A DNA stretch of 64,000 nucleotides from Pacificimonas flava (GTDB lineage Bacteria > Pseudomonadota > Alphaproteobacteria > Sphingomonadales > Sphingomonadaceae), in assembly GCF_000342165.1 (NCBI RefSeq), contig NZ_AMRV01000002.1, positions 310,001 to 374,000 on the forward strand, written 5' to 3'. Of this stretch, positions 8,836 to 17,922 are shown piece by piece. The translations under genes were made by a program, and so were the position numbers. How positions within the stretch are numbered: the first letter of the stretch is position 1; every line of letters begins with the position of its first letter. Below the pieces are notes generated by a model, which was given only the letters and a program-made list of their open reading frames with translations, was not told the origin of the DNA and made no database searches.

Positions 8836-10386
8836 TCACCTTTGCGCGATATTCGTTTCGCTCTCGTTTCTGTCCTTCAGGTCTTTCAGGTCTTTCAGGT
8901 CTTTCAGGTCTTTCAGGTTTTGCTCATGCTGCTCACGGGTCAACGAATAGAGGCTGATGACTGCCACCATGCTGAGCCATAGCGCCAGAATGGTCGGAAC
9001 ATAGACGCTGCCGAGACGGGCCAACGTCGCCTCCGGAACCTGGCCCTGTTGCGCGCCGGCGGCGAGGCCGACGCCTGTCACGATGAAACCGGCAAGGACG
9101 ATGCCGCCGCCTTCGCCGCATTTTCGCATGAAGGTCGTGGCGGCGAAGAACAGACCCTCGGACCGGCGGTGCGTCTTCAGCTCTGCCTCCTCGACCAGAT
9201 CGGCGATCATGCTGGCGGCAAGAATCTGATAGGCGATCAGAAGACCGACATCGATCGTCGTCGCGATCAGGATGATGGGGAACAGGATCGGATCGCCATT
9301 GGCCGGCATCAATCCGATCAGGCGCAGGAATATGGGAAGCGGCGAGCCGAGAAATGCGATCAGACCGATACCGATCGCAGCGCGTTTCTTGCCTGCGCGG
9401 CGGCCGGCCCAGGGCGCCAGGAGCGAACCTATGATCGCCGAGAGGAAGACGCCGGCGGTGATCAGGCCGATCTGCTGCGAACTGAACCCCCAGAAATAGG
9501 TGCTGAAATAAAAGGCGAGTCCTGCCGACAGGCCGCTGGCGATGTAACCCAGCAGCGATGCACCGAACAACGCCTTGAACGACCGGCTGGCAAGCGTTTC
9601 GAAGATTTCGCGGAAGATGGTTCTCAGCGTCAGCCGTCTCGGCGGCGGCGCCTCCGGCAGCCGTTTGATGTGCCCGTGCGTGCCGAGCGCGGAGACCATG
9701 ATGGCCGCAAACATCAGCGCCGAGGCGACGAGGCCGTAGGTGCCGTAGGCGTCCGGATTGAACTGCCCGTTCGGAATCGCAACGGTTGCGAACAGCGGAA
9801 AGATCAGCGCGAAGTTCGCCACCGTCATGGCATTCCCGCCTGTCCAGCCAAAGAAGTAGCGCCAGCTGAGCAGCCTCGATCGTCCGTCATAGTCGCTGAC
9901 GAGTTCGGGCGCGAGCGCGGCGGAGGGGGTTTCGTAAAAGGTGATGAAGGTTCGGATGATGATCGAAAGAATGAGGACGTGCCAGAAAAGCTGCGTCGGC
10001 CCCCATCCCTCTGGCGGGTTCCAGAGGAAATAGTAGCTGGCCGCGACGGGTATCGCGGATGCATACATGAAGGGATGACGCCGCCCCCAATCGGACCGGA
10101 AATTGTCTGACCAATAGCCGGCGATCGGATCGCTGAACGCGTCGCAAACGAGGGCGACCAGCAGCGCGATGGACACGAGACGCGCATCGAGACCAATGAC
10201 CTGCGCATAAAACAGCAGCAGGAAATATTTGAAGCCGCCATCCTTGATGCCATAGGCCACCGCGCCGAAGCCATAGGCGAAGCTGGTGCCGACGCCGGGC
10301 GTGCCGGGGGCTGCCACGGGCCCCTCCCGCTGCGGCGCAAGTTCCTTTTCCAGAATGGCGCTTTCCACGCCGGCCGGTTCGGCCAT
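8836..10386 (-). CDS. MFS transporter, glycoside-pentoside-hexuronide:cation symporter (GPH) type
   Basis: A 516-residue polytopic inner-membrane protein with about 12 predicted helices. The segment AFSDPIAGYWSDNFRSDWGRRHPFMY near residues 85-110 matches the GPH/MelB-family loop between helices 2 and 3. MelB-like carriers import sugars or related solutes with H+, Na+ or Li+; alphaproteobacterial members are often sugar or oligosaccharide carriers, so substrate is open. The C-terminus is a charged cytoplasmic tail made of five LKD repeats encoded by a 9-bp tandem repeat. It diverges from the amidohydrolase gene across a 222 bp spacer, so the two may share regulation. Confidence 0.85.
   Translation of the reverse strand: MAEPAGVESAILEKELAPQREGPVAAPGTPGVGTSFAYGFGAVAYGIKDGGFKYFLLLFYAQVIGLDARLVSIALLVALVCDAFSDPIAGYWSDNFRSDWGRRHPFMYASAIPVAASYYFLWNPPEGWGPTQLFWHVLILSIIIRTFITFYETPSAALAPELVSDYDGRSRLLSWRYFFGWTGGNAMTVANFALIFPLFATVAIPNGQFNPDAYGTYGLVASALMFAAIMVSALGTHGHIKRLPEAPPPRRLTLRTIFREIFETLASRSFKALFGASLLGYIASGLSAGLAFYFSTYFWGFSSQQIGLITAGVFLSAIIGSLLAPWAGRRAGKKRAAIGIGLIAFLGSPLPIFLRLIGLMPANGDPILFPIILIATTIDVGLLIAYQILAASMIADLVEEAELKTHRRSEGLFFAATTFMRKCGEGGGIVLAGFIVTGVGLAAGAQQGQVPEATLARLGSVYVPTILALWLSMVAVISLYSLTREQHEQNLKDLKDLKDLKDLKDRNESETNIAQR
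8872..8916. repeat. 9-bp in-frame tandem repeat, five copies
   Basis: The unit gtctttcag is repeated four times perfectly at 8881-8916, preceded by one variant copy (gtccttcag) at 8872-8880. On the coding strand each unit adds Leu-Lys-Asp to the C-terminal tail of the GPH transporter. The unit length is a multiple of three, so gain or loss of copies would change tail length without a frameshift. Confidence 0.95.
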
Positions 10387-10608
10387 TCACGCTCTCCCCA
10401 CGGACAAAGCGGAACGGTCGCGCCGTCTTCGCCCACGCATTGCCGAGCCCGCCTCTCGCCCGAAGCTAGAAACCGTTCCCCGCCCTGACCAGCTATCTTA
10501 AGAGGGGATGACCGACCGTGCGCGGGCCCGAAGTACAGAGGTGACGCGCGCCCGCGCCATCCGTAAGGACGCCGGGCACAATGTATCGGAAGAGGGGGAA
10601 ATCTTCAC

Positions 10609-13600
10609 ATGAAACGCCAGTTCGCGGCCTTTGCTGCCGGTCTTCTCGCCACCACCGCCTTTGCGCAGGCCCAGCCGGAGCCCGCGCCCGGCGAGCCGCC
10701 GGTCAAGGAGAGCGAGGCACCGGAGGACCAGAACACGCGCGAAGTGACGCCGCCCGAACCGCTGCCGCGCCCGCAGGACGAGACTGCAGACGGCGCGACG
10801 CCACAGGCCGCGCCCCCCGCTGCGCCCATAGAAGCGGCGGAAGAATCCGACTGGGACGTCAACAATCCCCAGGGCGCGCAGCTGACGCAGGTGCCGATCC
10901 GAACGGACGAGGGCACGTGGATGGACGTGGATGTTAGCCCCGACGGCCGCACGGTCGCCTTCACCCTGCTCGGCGACATCTATACCATGCCGATCACGGG
11001 CGGGACGCCGACGCGCATCGCCGAGGGGCTGGCCTGGGAGGTGCACCCCCGCTTCTCGCCGGATGGCACGCGCATCGCCTTCACCTCCGATCGGGGCGGC
11101 GGCGACAATATCTGGGTGATGAACGCCAATGGCAGCGACAAGCGGCAGGTGACGAAGGAGGATTTCCGCCTCCTCAACCAGCCGACCTGGTCGCCGGACG
11201 GCCGGTTCATCGCGGCAAAGAAGCACTTCACCACCGGCCGTTCGCTCGGCACGGGCGAGATCTGGCTCTACCACGTCTCCGGCGGTGCCGGCATTCAGCT
11301 GGTCGAACGTCCGAACGAGCAGTTCCAGAAGGAGCTGGGCGAGCCGATCTACGCGCCCGACGGCAAGTCCATCTACTATACCTTCAACATCACGCCCGGA
11401 CCGATCTTCGAATATGCGCAGGATTCCAACACGGACCTGTTCAACATCGAGCGCTACGACCTTGAAACCGGCAAGGTGACGACAGCCATTTCCGGCTATG
11501 GCGGCGCGGTGCGCCCCACGCCCTCGCCAGACGGCAGCAAAATCGCCTTCGTGCGCCGCGAGAACACGCAGTCGAAGCTGTATATCAAGGACCTGGAAAC
11601 CGGCACCGAGCGCAAGATTTACGACGATCTCGACCGCGACGTGCAGGAAACCTGGGCGGTCACCGGCGTCTACCCGAACATGGACTGGATGCCGGATTCG
11701 GAGTCCATCGTCTTCTGGGCCGGCGGCAAGATCCACCGCATCGATGCCGACGGCAGCAACGAGGCGGTCATCCCCTTCGCCATCGACGACACCCGCGGCA
11801 TGTCGGCCGCGCCGCACCCGAAGATCGAGGTCGGCGAGCCATCGGTGAACGTCACCATGCCGCGCTTCGCGGAGGTTTCGCCGGACAGCCGCACCGTCGT
11901 CTTCGAAAGCCTGGGCAAGCTCTACACCATGCCGGCTGGCGGCGGCACGCCGAAGCGCCTGACGAGTTCGGATGGCGGGCGCGAAATGTATCCGTCCTGG
12001 TCGCGGGACGGAAAGCGCATCGTCTTCGTGCGCTGGACCGATGACGGACTGGGCGAAATCCATACCGTCTCCCCCGGCGGCGGCAACGACCGCAAGGTGA
12101 CGGCGCAGCCGGGCCATTTCGCGCGCCCGGTCTTCTCCCCGGACGGCGACACCATCGTTTTCGAACGGCGTGAAGGCGGCTATCTGACGGCGCCGCAATA
12201 TTCCGACAATCCGGGCGTTTACAAGGTATCGGCCGAGGGCGGCACGCCTGTTCTCCTCAATCGTGACATGGCGCGCCCGCATTACGGCGCGTCGAATGAT
12301 CGCATCTTCATGGTCGGCAGCGAGGACGGCATGCAGACGCTGGTCTCCACCGACACGAACGGTGAGGACAGCCGTACGCACATGAAGGGCGAGATGGTAA
12401 CCGACTACCGAGTCTCGCCGTCCGGCAAGTTCGTCGCCTTCTCAGAGAATTACGACGCGTTCGTCATGCCCATGATGCCGGGCGCGCAGGCGATCACCAT
12501 CGACCGCGCGTCGAAGGCGCTACCGGTTGTCGAGGTGTCGGATTCCGGCGCCGACTATGTGAACTGGTCGTCCGGCGGCGACCGGCTGCACTGGTCGCTG
12601 GGTCCGACGCTCTACACCGCCATGCTGCGGGACCTGTTCCCCTCCGCGCCGCCGGCGGAGGGCGAGGAGCGCGCCGCCTATCAGCCGCCGCAGACCGGCA
12701 TCAGCCTGGCACGAACGGTCAGCGCCGACATCCATGAGGGCACCTATGCCATCACCGGCGCCAGGGTCGTGACCATGGCGGGCGAGAATGGCGGCATCGT
12801 CGACAATGGCACGATCATCGTCCGCAACAACCGGATCGAGGCGGTCGGCCCGGCAGCGTCCACGACGATTCCTGCGGGCATGCGCACGCTCGATGCGGCC
12901 GGCAAGACGATCATCCCCGGCCTGGTCGATGCCCACGCGCATGGTCCGGCCGGCGAGGACGAGCTGGTGCCGCAGCAGAACTGGTCGCTGATGGTGAACC
13001 TGGCGCTCGGCACGACCACCATCCACGATCCGTCCAACTCCTCGACCTTCTTCGTCTCCTCCGACATGCAGCGAACGGGCGAGATCGTCGCGCCGCGCAT
13101 GTTCTCGACCGGGCGGATCATCTACGGTGCGAAGGCACCGGGGGCCTATGCCGACATCGAGACTCTCGACGACGCGCTCGACCATGTCCGCCGCCTGAAG
13201 GCGCAGGGCGCAAAGAGCGTGAAGAACTACAACCAGCCGCGCCGCGAACAGCGGCAGATGGTGGTCGAGGCGGGCCGGCAGGAGGACATGCTGGTCGTTG
13301 CGGAGGGCGGCTCCCTCTTCGGCATGGACATGAACATCGTCGCGGACGGCAATTCGACGCTCGAACACAACGTCCCCGTCGAAACCATGTACGAGGACGT
13401 GCTGCAGTTCATGGGCCAGTCGAACTCCAACTACACCCCGACGCTGGTGGTGGGATATGGCGGCCTGGCCGGCGACCCCTATTGGCGGCAGGCGACCGAC
13501 GTGTTCGCCCAGCCCCTCCTGCAGGCGCATATCCCGCCGGCCGTGCTGCGCGCGGAAAATGCCCGCCGCATCACGGCGCCTGAGGGCGACTTCGTCGACG

Positions 13601-13974
13601 ACGACGTCGCGCGGGAAGCGAAGAAGCTGGCCGACCGCGGCGTGAAGGTCTCGATCGGCGCGCACGGACAGCAGGCCGGCATCGGATCGCACTGGGAGCT
13701 CTGGTCCTTCGTGCGCGGCGGCATGACCCCCATAGAGGCGCTGTCCGCCGGGACGATCACGGCGGCCCAGTCGCTCGGCATGGCAGAGGACATCGGTTCG
13801 CTTGAGCCGGGCAAGCTGGCCGACCTGGTGATCCTGAGCGCCGACCCGACGGAGAACATCCGCAATTCGGAACGCGTCGAGAAGGTCGTCCTGGGCGGAC
13901 GCGTCTACGATGCGGCGACGATGAACGAGACCTTCACCGGCGACCGCGAACGCGCCGCCTATTGGTGGGAATAA
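10609..13974 (+). CDS. Secreted amidohydrolase fused to an N-terminal TolB-like beta-propeller
   Basis: A 1121-residue protein. Residues 1-19 are a signal peptide ending AFA-QA, followed by a Pro-Glu rich linker to about residue 85. Residues about 100-690 contain repeated PD40/TolB propeller blades (VSPDGRTVAF, FSPDGTRIAF, WSPDGRFIA, PSPDGSKIAF, FSPDGDTIVF). Residues about 705-1110 form an amidohydrolase TIM barrel with the metal motif VDAHAHG and the usual LEPGKLADLVIL segment near the end. Such proteins are annotated as periplasmic amidohydrolases or imidazolonepropionase-like enzymes of unknown substrate. The ribosome-binding site agaggggga lies just upstream of the ATG. It diverges from the GPH transporter, which suggests import of a related compound, but this is inference. 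Confidence 0.9.
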   Translation: MKRQFAAFAAGLLATTAFAQAQPEPAPGEPPVKESEAPEDQNTREVTPPEPLPRPQDETADGATPQAAPPAAPIEAAEESDWDVNNPQGAQLTQVPIRTDEGTWMDVDVSPDGRTVAFTLLGDIYTMPITGGTPTRIAEGLAWEVHPRFSPDGTRIAFTSDRGGGDNIWVMNANGSDKRQVTKEDFRLLNQPTWSPDGRFIAAKKHFTTGRSLGTGEIWLYHVSGGAGIQLVERPNEQFQKELGEPIYAPDGKSIYYTFNITPGPIFEYAQDSNTDLFNIERYDLETGKVTTAISGYGGAVRPTPSPDGSKIAFVRRENTQSKLYIKDLETGTERKIYDDLDRDVQETWAVTGVYPNMDWMPDSESIVFWAGGKIHRIDADGSNEAVIPFAIDDTRGMSAAPHPKIEVGEPSVNVTMPRFAEVSPDSRTVVFESLGKLYTMPAGGGTPKRLTSSDGGREMYPSWSRDGKRIVFVRWTDDGLGEIHTVSPGGGNDRKVTAQPGHFARPVFSPDGDTIVFERREGGYLTAPQYSDNPGVYKVSAEGGTPVLLNRDMARPHYGASNDRIFMVGSEDGMQTLVSTDTNGEDSRTHMKGEMVTDYRVSPSGKFVAFSENYDAFVMPMMPGAQAITIDRASKALPVVEVSDSGADYVNWSSGGDRLHWSLGPTLYTAMLRDLFPSAPPAEGEERAAYQPPQTGISLARTVSADIHEGTYAITGARVVTMAGENGGIVDNGTIIVRNNRIEAVGPAASTTIPAGMRTLDAAGKTIIPGLVDAHAHGPAGEDELVPQQNWSLMVNLALGTTTIHDPSNSSTFFVSSDMQRTGEIVAPRMFSTGRIIYGAKAPGAYADIETLDDALDHVRRLKAQGAKSVKNYNQPRREQRQMVVEAGRQEDMLVVAEGGSLFGMDMNIVADGNSTLEHNVPVETMYEDVLQFMGQSNSNYTPTLVVGYGGLAGDPYWRQATDVFAQPLLQAHIPPAVLRAENARRITAPEGDFVDDDVAREAKKLADRGVKVSIGAHGQQAGIGSHWELWSFVRGGMTPIEALSAGTITAAQSLGMAEDIGSLEPGKLADLVILSADPTENIRNSERVEKVVLGGRVYDAATMNETFTGDRERAAYWWE

Positions 13975-14032
13975 GCTGGGGGCATCATGCCCCCCTCCCT
14001 CTGCCGTCTGCCGTCTGCGCCCCTCCGCCGCT

Positions 14033-14132
14033 TCATCGTCACCCCTGCGAAGGCAGGGGTCTACTGCGCCCCCGCGCGTCCAATCTCAACGCGGCGCGGG
14101 CGGCTGGGCCCCTGCCTGCGCAGGGGCGACGG
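14033..14132. repeat. Composite palindromic intergenic repeat, copy 1
   Basis: About 100 bp with a hairpin at each end: cccctgc-ga-aggcagggg near 14042-14059 and cccctgc-ctgc-gcagggg at 14109-14126. The outer ends are themselves inverted (cgtcacccctgc against gcaggggcgacg). The whole element can therefore fold back, in the manner of BIME/REP-type or small non-autonomous elements. It encodes nothing. Confidence 0.85.
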
Positions 14133-14237
14133 TTTAGTGGGGTGAGGCGCGCCTTCTGGTTTCGCCAGTGGTTGGAGATGGTGCCCGTACCTCCGCGCAC
14201 TCAACGCTGGTTCGGGATGGCGCTCCACCTTCCTTCC

Positions 14238-14338
14238 TCATCGTCACCCCTGCGGAGGCAGGGGTCCACTGCGTCCCCGTGTGTCTAATCTCAACGCGGG
14301 CGCGGGCGGCTGGGCCCCTGCCTTCGCAGGGGCGACGG
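14238..14338. repeat. Composite palindromic intergenic repeat, copy 2
   Basis: A second copy of the element at 14033-14132 in the same orientation. The two are nearly identical over their length, including the internal segment tctcaacgcg and the terminal hairpins; differences are scattered substitutions and a single-base gap. Two close direct copies suggest either local duplication or two insertions. Confidence 0.85.
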
Positions 14339-14552
14339 GGTGTTGGGGGGCGGGGACACGTCTCACCGGCGGTGCGGGCGGCTTCCTGGCTTCGGCGGCG
14401 GGGCTTCTCTTATTGGACGCGCGCTTTCGCGTGATACGCACTGCCGCGCTCGCCGTGCTTATTGTTTCGCATGTCGGACGCAGCTTTTGCCGGCGGGCGC
14501 GCATTTGATAAGGGCAGCGCCAAGACATTAGAACGAAAGCGAGCGAGCCATC

Positions 14553-16049
14553 ATGCGTCAGATCCAGCATTTCATCGGCGGCGGCGAAGCGGCCGGCGGC
14601 GAGCGCAAGCACAAGATCTTCAATCCCTCCACCGGGCAGGTTCAGGCAGAGGTGCTGCTGGGCACGCCCGATACGCTGAACCAGGCGGTCGAGAAGGCGA
14701 AGGCCGCGCAGCCCGGCTGGGCCGCCACCAACCCGCAGCGCCGCGCCCGCGTCCTTTTCGATTATAAGCGTCTCGTCGAAGAGCGGATGGACGAGCTTGC
14801 GGAGCTTCTGTCCTCCGAACATGGCAAGGTCGTCGCGGACGCGCGCGGCGACGTACAGCGCGGGCTGGACGTCATCGAGTTCGCTTGCGGCATTCCGCAC
14901 GTTCTGAAAGGGGATTTTACGCAAGGCGCGGGCCCTGGCATCGACGTCTATTCGATGCGCCAGCCGCTCGGCATCGGCGCGGGAATCACCCCCTTCAACT
15001 TCCCGGCTATGATTCCGATGTGGATGTTCGGCGTCTCCATTGCCGTCGGCAACGCCATGATCATCAAGCCATCGGAGCGCGACCCCTCCGTCCCCATGCG
15101 GCTGGCCGAAGTCATGCTGGAGGCGGGCTTGCCAGAGGGCATCCTGCAGGTGGTGAACGGCGACAAGGAGATGGTCGACGCCATCCTTGACCACAAGGAT
15201 ATCAAGGGCGTCAGCTTCGTCGGCTCCAGCGACATCGCGCACTATGTCTACCGCCGCGGCACGGAGAACGGGAAGCGCGTGCAGGCCATGGGCGGCGCGA
15301 AGAACCACGGCATCGTCATGCCGGACGCCGACCTCGACCAGGTCGTGAACGACCTTGCCGGCGCCGCCTTCGGGTCGGCCGGGGAACGCTGCATGGCTCT
15401 TCCTGTCGCGGTGCCGGTCGGCGAGAAGACCGCCAACGAACTGCGGGAGGCGATGATCCCCGCCATCGAGAAGCTGCGCGTCGGCGTCTCGACCGACAAG
15501 GACGCCGATTACGGCCCGGTCGTCACGGCGGAACACCGGACGCGGGTCGAAAACTGGATCGCGAAGGGCGTCGAGGAGGGCGCCGAACTGGTCGTCGACG
15601 GCCGCGGCTTCAGCCTGCAGGGACATGAGGACGGGTTCTTCATCGGCCCCAGCCTGTTCGACCGCGTCACGGCGAAGATGGAAAGCTACAAGGAGGAGAT
15701 CTTCGGCCCCGTGCTGCAACTTGTTCGCGCGGAGACGTTTGAGGAGGCGCTCGCCCTGCCCTCCACGCACCAGTATGGCAACGGCGTCGCGATCTTCACG
15801 CGGAACGGCCATGCCGCGCGCGAATTCGCGGCGCGCGTCGACACCGGCATGGTCGGCATCAACGTCCCCATCCCCGTGCCGGTCGCCTACCACAGCTTCG
15901 GCGGCTGGAAGCGGTCGGCCTTCGGCGATCAGGGCCAGCACGGCATGGAAGGCGTTCGCTTCTGGACAAAGCTGAAGACGGTGACGCAGCGCTGGCCGGA
16001 TGGCGGCGCGGACGAGGGCAATGTCTTCGTCATCCCCACAATGGGCTGA
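14553..16049 (+). CDS. mmsA: CoA-acylating methylmalonate-semialdehyde dehydrogenase
   Basis: A 498-residue aldehyde dehydrogenase-superfamily enzyme. It converts (methyl)malonate semialdehyde with CoA and NAD+ to propionyl-CoA or acetyl-CoA in valine, thymine, beta-alanine and inositol breakdown. The catalytic cysteine sits in GSAGERCMALPV near residue 285. The segment ITPFNFPAMIPMWMF near 148-162, the KPSERDPS segment and the IPVPVAYHSFGGWKRS segment near 445 are characteristic of MmsA and distinguish it from other aldehyde dehydrogenases. It is followed by a small lipoprotein gene and a CoA-transferase on the same strand. The usual valine-pathway partner mmsB is not in the window. Confidence 0.93.
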   Translation: MRQIQHFIGGGEAAGGERKHKIFNPSTGQVQAEVLLGTPDTLNQAVEKAKAAQPGWAATNPQRRARVLFDYKRLVEERMDELAELLSSEHGKVVADARGDVQRGLDVIEFACGIPHVLKGDFTQGAGPGIDVYSMRQPLGIGAGITPFNFPAMIPMWMFGVSIAVGNAMIIKPSERDPSVPMRLAEVMLEAGLPEGILQVVNGDKEMVDAILDHKDIKGVSFVGSSDIAHYVYRRGTENGKRVQAMGGAKNHGIVMPDADLDQVVNDLAGAAFGSAGERCMALPVAVPVGEKTANELREAMIPAIEKLRVGVSTDKDADYGPVVTAEHRTRVENWIAKGVEEGAELVVDGRGFSLQGHEDGFFIGPSLFDRVTAKMESYKEEIFGPVLQLVRAETFEEALALPSTHQYGNGVAIFTRNGHAAREFAARVDTGMVGINVPIPVPVAYHSFGGWKRSAFGDQGQHGMEGVRFWTKLKTVTQRWPDGGADEGNVFVIPTMG

Positions 16050-16099
16050 GCGCCAGAACAATCGGCGGCGCCCCGCAATGACAAGTGAAGGACCCTGAC

Positions 16100-16645
16100 A
16101 TGATCCATGCAGCACGCTTTCTCCTTTGCGGGGCCCTGCCGGCCGCGCTGTTCGCCCTTGCGGCGTGCGGCGAGCCGGCGGAAAACAGCGAAATTCCGCC
16201 CGACCCGGAACTGCGCGAGGAGCAGAGCCTGCCGCAGCCGCCGGCTGAGGACATACCGGCGGGCCCGGCGGCGGAAGATGCCGTAAACGCCGCAACGCCC
16301 GAGGATCTGCCGGACGTGACGGACGGCCGCATTCCCGGTGATTTCCAGGGCGAGTGGGCGCTCGCGCCCGGCGACTGCGAACCCGGAGCGTCCGATGCGA
16401 AGGGGTTGATGACGGTGGCGGGCGACCGCATCACCTTCTACGAATCGCGTGCCCGCGTCACCAACCTGTCCGCAACCGCCGCCAATGAACTGACGGCGGA
16501 CCTGGCCTTCACGGGAGAGGGGCAGGAATGGACCCGGCGCACGGTCCTGCGACTGGAGGATGCCGGCAAGACGCTGATGCGGTCGGACCAGGAAATGGAG
16601 CCGCTTGCCTATAAGCGCTGCGCGGACATCGCCCTTTCGGAATGA
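16100..16645 (+). CDS. Putative lipoprotein of unknown function
   Basis: A 181-residue protein with a lipoprotein signal. Hydrophobic residues 4-22 end in a lipobox (LAAC) that places the lipidated Cys near residue 23. A Pro-Glu-rich linker follows, then a small domain from about residue 80 with two cysteines (APGDCEPG, YKRCAD) that may form a disulfide. The domain has the look of a short beta-barrel with ITFYESRARV and RRTVLRLED strands. I do not recognise the family. The ATG at 16100 was chosen over an upstream GTG because GAAGGA lies at the right spacing. Its stop overlaps the start of the CoA-transferase (ATGA), which implies co-translation. Confidence 0.75.
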   Translation: MIHAARFLLCGALPAALFALAACGEPAENSEIPPDPELREEQSLPQPPAEDIPAGPAAEDAVNAATPEDLPDVTDGRIPGDFQGEWALAPGDCEPGASDAKGLMTVAGDRITFYESRARVTNLSATAANELTADLAFTGEGQEWTRRTVLRLEDAGKTLMRSDQEMEPLAYKRCADIALSE

Positions 16646-17871
16646 CGAAGAGCGCCGAAACGCCCCGCCCCGCTCCGCTCGCCGGCCGCCGGGTGCTCGA
16701 TCTCAGCCGGGTTCTTGCCGGTCCATGGTGCACCATGATCCTGGGCGATCTCGGTGCGGAGGTCGTGAAAGTGGAAAACCCGCGCGGCGGCGACGACACG
16801 CGCGGCTGGGGCCCGCCGTTCGCTGCCGGCGAAGCGGCCTATTACCTCTGCGCGAACCGCAACAAGAAAAGCCTGGCGCTCGATTTTTCAGAGCCGGAGG
16901 GACAAGCAATCCTGCGTAGCCTCGCCGCCGATGCCGACATTCTGGTTGAAAACTACAAGGCCGGGGGTCTGGGGAAATACGGGCTCGATTACGCGTCGCT
17001 GGCGAAGGTCAATCCGCGTCTCGTCTACTGCTCGGTCACCGGCTACGGCCACGCCTCCCCGCTGGCGGCGCGGCCGGGCTATGACTACGTCATCCAGGCA
17101 GAGGGCGGGCTGATGTCCGTGACCGGCCCCGCAGACGGCGCGCCGCACAAGGTCGGCGTGGCCGTGGCGGACCTGTTCACCGGCATGGCCGCCGCGCAGG
17201 CCTGCCTCGCCGGCCTGATCGCCGCCGACCGCGACGGTCGCGGCCAGCATATCGACATGGCGCTCTACGATTCGCAGCTTGCCATGCTGGCGAATGTGGG
17301 CAGCGCCTATCTCGTCTCCGGCAAGGAGCCGGCCCGCTACGGCAACGGCCACGCCACCGTGCTTCCCTATGACCTGTTCGACGCGGCCGACGGACAGATC
17401 GTCGTCGCCGTGGGGAATGACCGGCAGTTTCGCGTTTTCGCGGAGGTGCTGATGAAGCGCCCGGACCTGGCCGCCGATGCGCGGTTCGCCACCAATGCCG
17501 TGCGGGTTGAAAACCGGGACGCGCTGCTTTCCGAACTGCGGCGGGAAATCGCCGGCCGGCCGGCAGACTATTGGATCGCCGGGATGCGGGAGAATGGCAT
17601 TCCCTGCGGCGAGGTGCGCAGCGTCGGAGAGGCGCTGACGGCGCCGGAAACCGAGGCGCGGGACATGGTGCGGCGCGTGCCCCATCCGGCCGCGGGCGAA
17701 ATCTCGCTGGTCGGAAGTCCGCTGAAGTTCGGCGCGACCCCGGTCGTCGAGCCGCGCGCGCCGCCGCTTCTCGGGCAGCATTCGGACGAAATCCTTGCGG
17801 GCGCCGGTTATAACGACAATGCGATCGCCGCACTGCGCGCGGACGGCATTGTGGGCGCGGCGCGCTCCTAG
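16642..17871 (+). CDS. Class III (CaiB/BaiF family) CoA-transferase
   Basis: A 409-residue family III CoA-transferase that moves CoA between carboxylic acids. The N-terminus (GRRVLDLSRVLAGPW near 13-27) and the YLCANRNKKSLALDF segment are typical. The catalytic Asp is expected in HIDMALYDSQLAML near residues 203-216. The substrate cannot be read from the sequence; family members act on carnitine, formate/oxalate, succinate with aromatic acids, and branched acids. It starts at an ATG that overlaps the stop of the lipoprotein gene by four bases. With mmsA upstream, a role in catabolism of a branched or short-chain acid is plausible but inferred. Confidence 0.9.
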   Translation: MTKSAETPRPAPLAGRRVLDLSRVLAGPWCTMILGDLGAEVVKVENPRGGDDTRGWGPPFAAGEAAYYLCANRNKKSLALDFSEPEGQAILRSLAADADILVENYKAGGLGKYGLDYASLAKVNPRLVYCSVTGYGHASPLAARPGYDYVIQAEGGLMSVTGPADGAPHKVGVAVADLFTGMAAAQACLAGLIAADRDGRGQHIDMALYDSQLAMLANVGSAYLVSGKEPARYGNGHATVLPYDLFDAADGQIVVAVGNDRQFRVFAEVLMKRPDLAADARFATNAVRVENRDALLSELRREIAGRPADYWIAGMRENGIPCGEVRSVGEALTAPETEARDMVRRVPHPAAGEISLVGSPLKFGATPVVEPRAPPLLGQHSDEILAGAGYNDNAIAALRADGIVGAARS

Positions 17872-17898
17872 CGTCGTTCTGACCGGCGCGGCGGTCGA

Positions 17899-17922
17899 AG
17901 AGGGACAAAGGCCTTTCCCTCT
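17899..17922. promoter_or_regulatory. Near-perfect palindrome between CoA-transferase and EamA genes
   Basis: The 24 bases pair agaggga with tccctct around a core aaaggccttt; one unpaired C at 17906 breaks perfect symmetry. It lies 27 bp after the CoA-transferase stop and 54 bp before the transporter ATG. It could be a weak terminator hairpin (no T tract follows) or a dimeric repressor site. I cannot decide. Confidence 0.4.

Larger units (their letters stand above)
13975..14552. other. 578-bp gene-free interval carrying two copies of a palindromic repeat
   Basis: Between the amidohydrolase stop and mmsA I see no convincing gene. The interval holds two direct copies of a ~100 bp composite palindrome (listed separately). 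They are separated by about 105 bp of unique sequence and followed by about 210 bp that should contain the mmsA promoter. The bases just before mmsA (agcgagcgagcc) provide only a weak ribosome-binding site. Confidence 0.7.

Noticed and set aside
8872-8916. CRISPR-like repeat array
   Set aside because: Units are only 9 bp, contiguous and in frame within a coding sequence; there are no spacers and no cas genes.
10498-12381. Long open frame (over 620 codons) on the minus strand opposite the amidohydrolase
   Set aside because: The plus-strand protein has a signal peptide, propeller blades and a metal site. The antisense frame is a shadow.
14033-14338. Insertion sequence remnant
   Set aside because: The copies contain no transposase fragment and no flanking target duplication that I can see; palindromic intergenic elements explain them better.
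14244-16295. Long open frame (over 680 codons) on the minus strand opposite mmsA
   Set aside because: mmsA on the plus strand has full catalytic motifs. The antisense frame runs into the palindromic repeat and has no recognisable domain.
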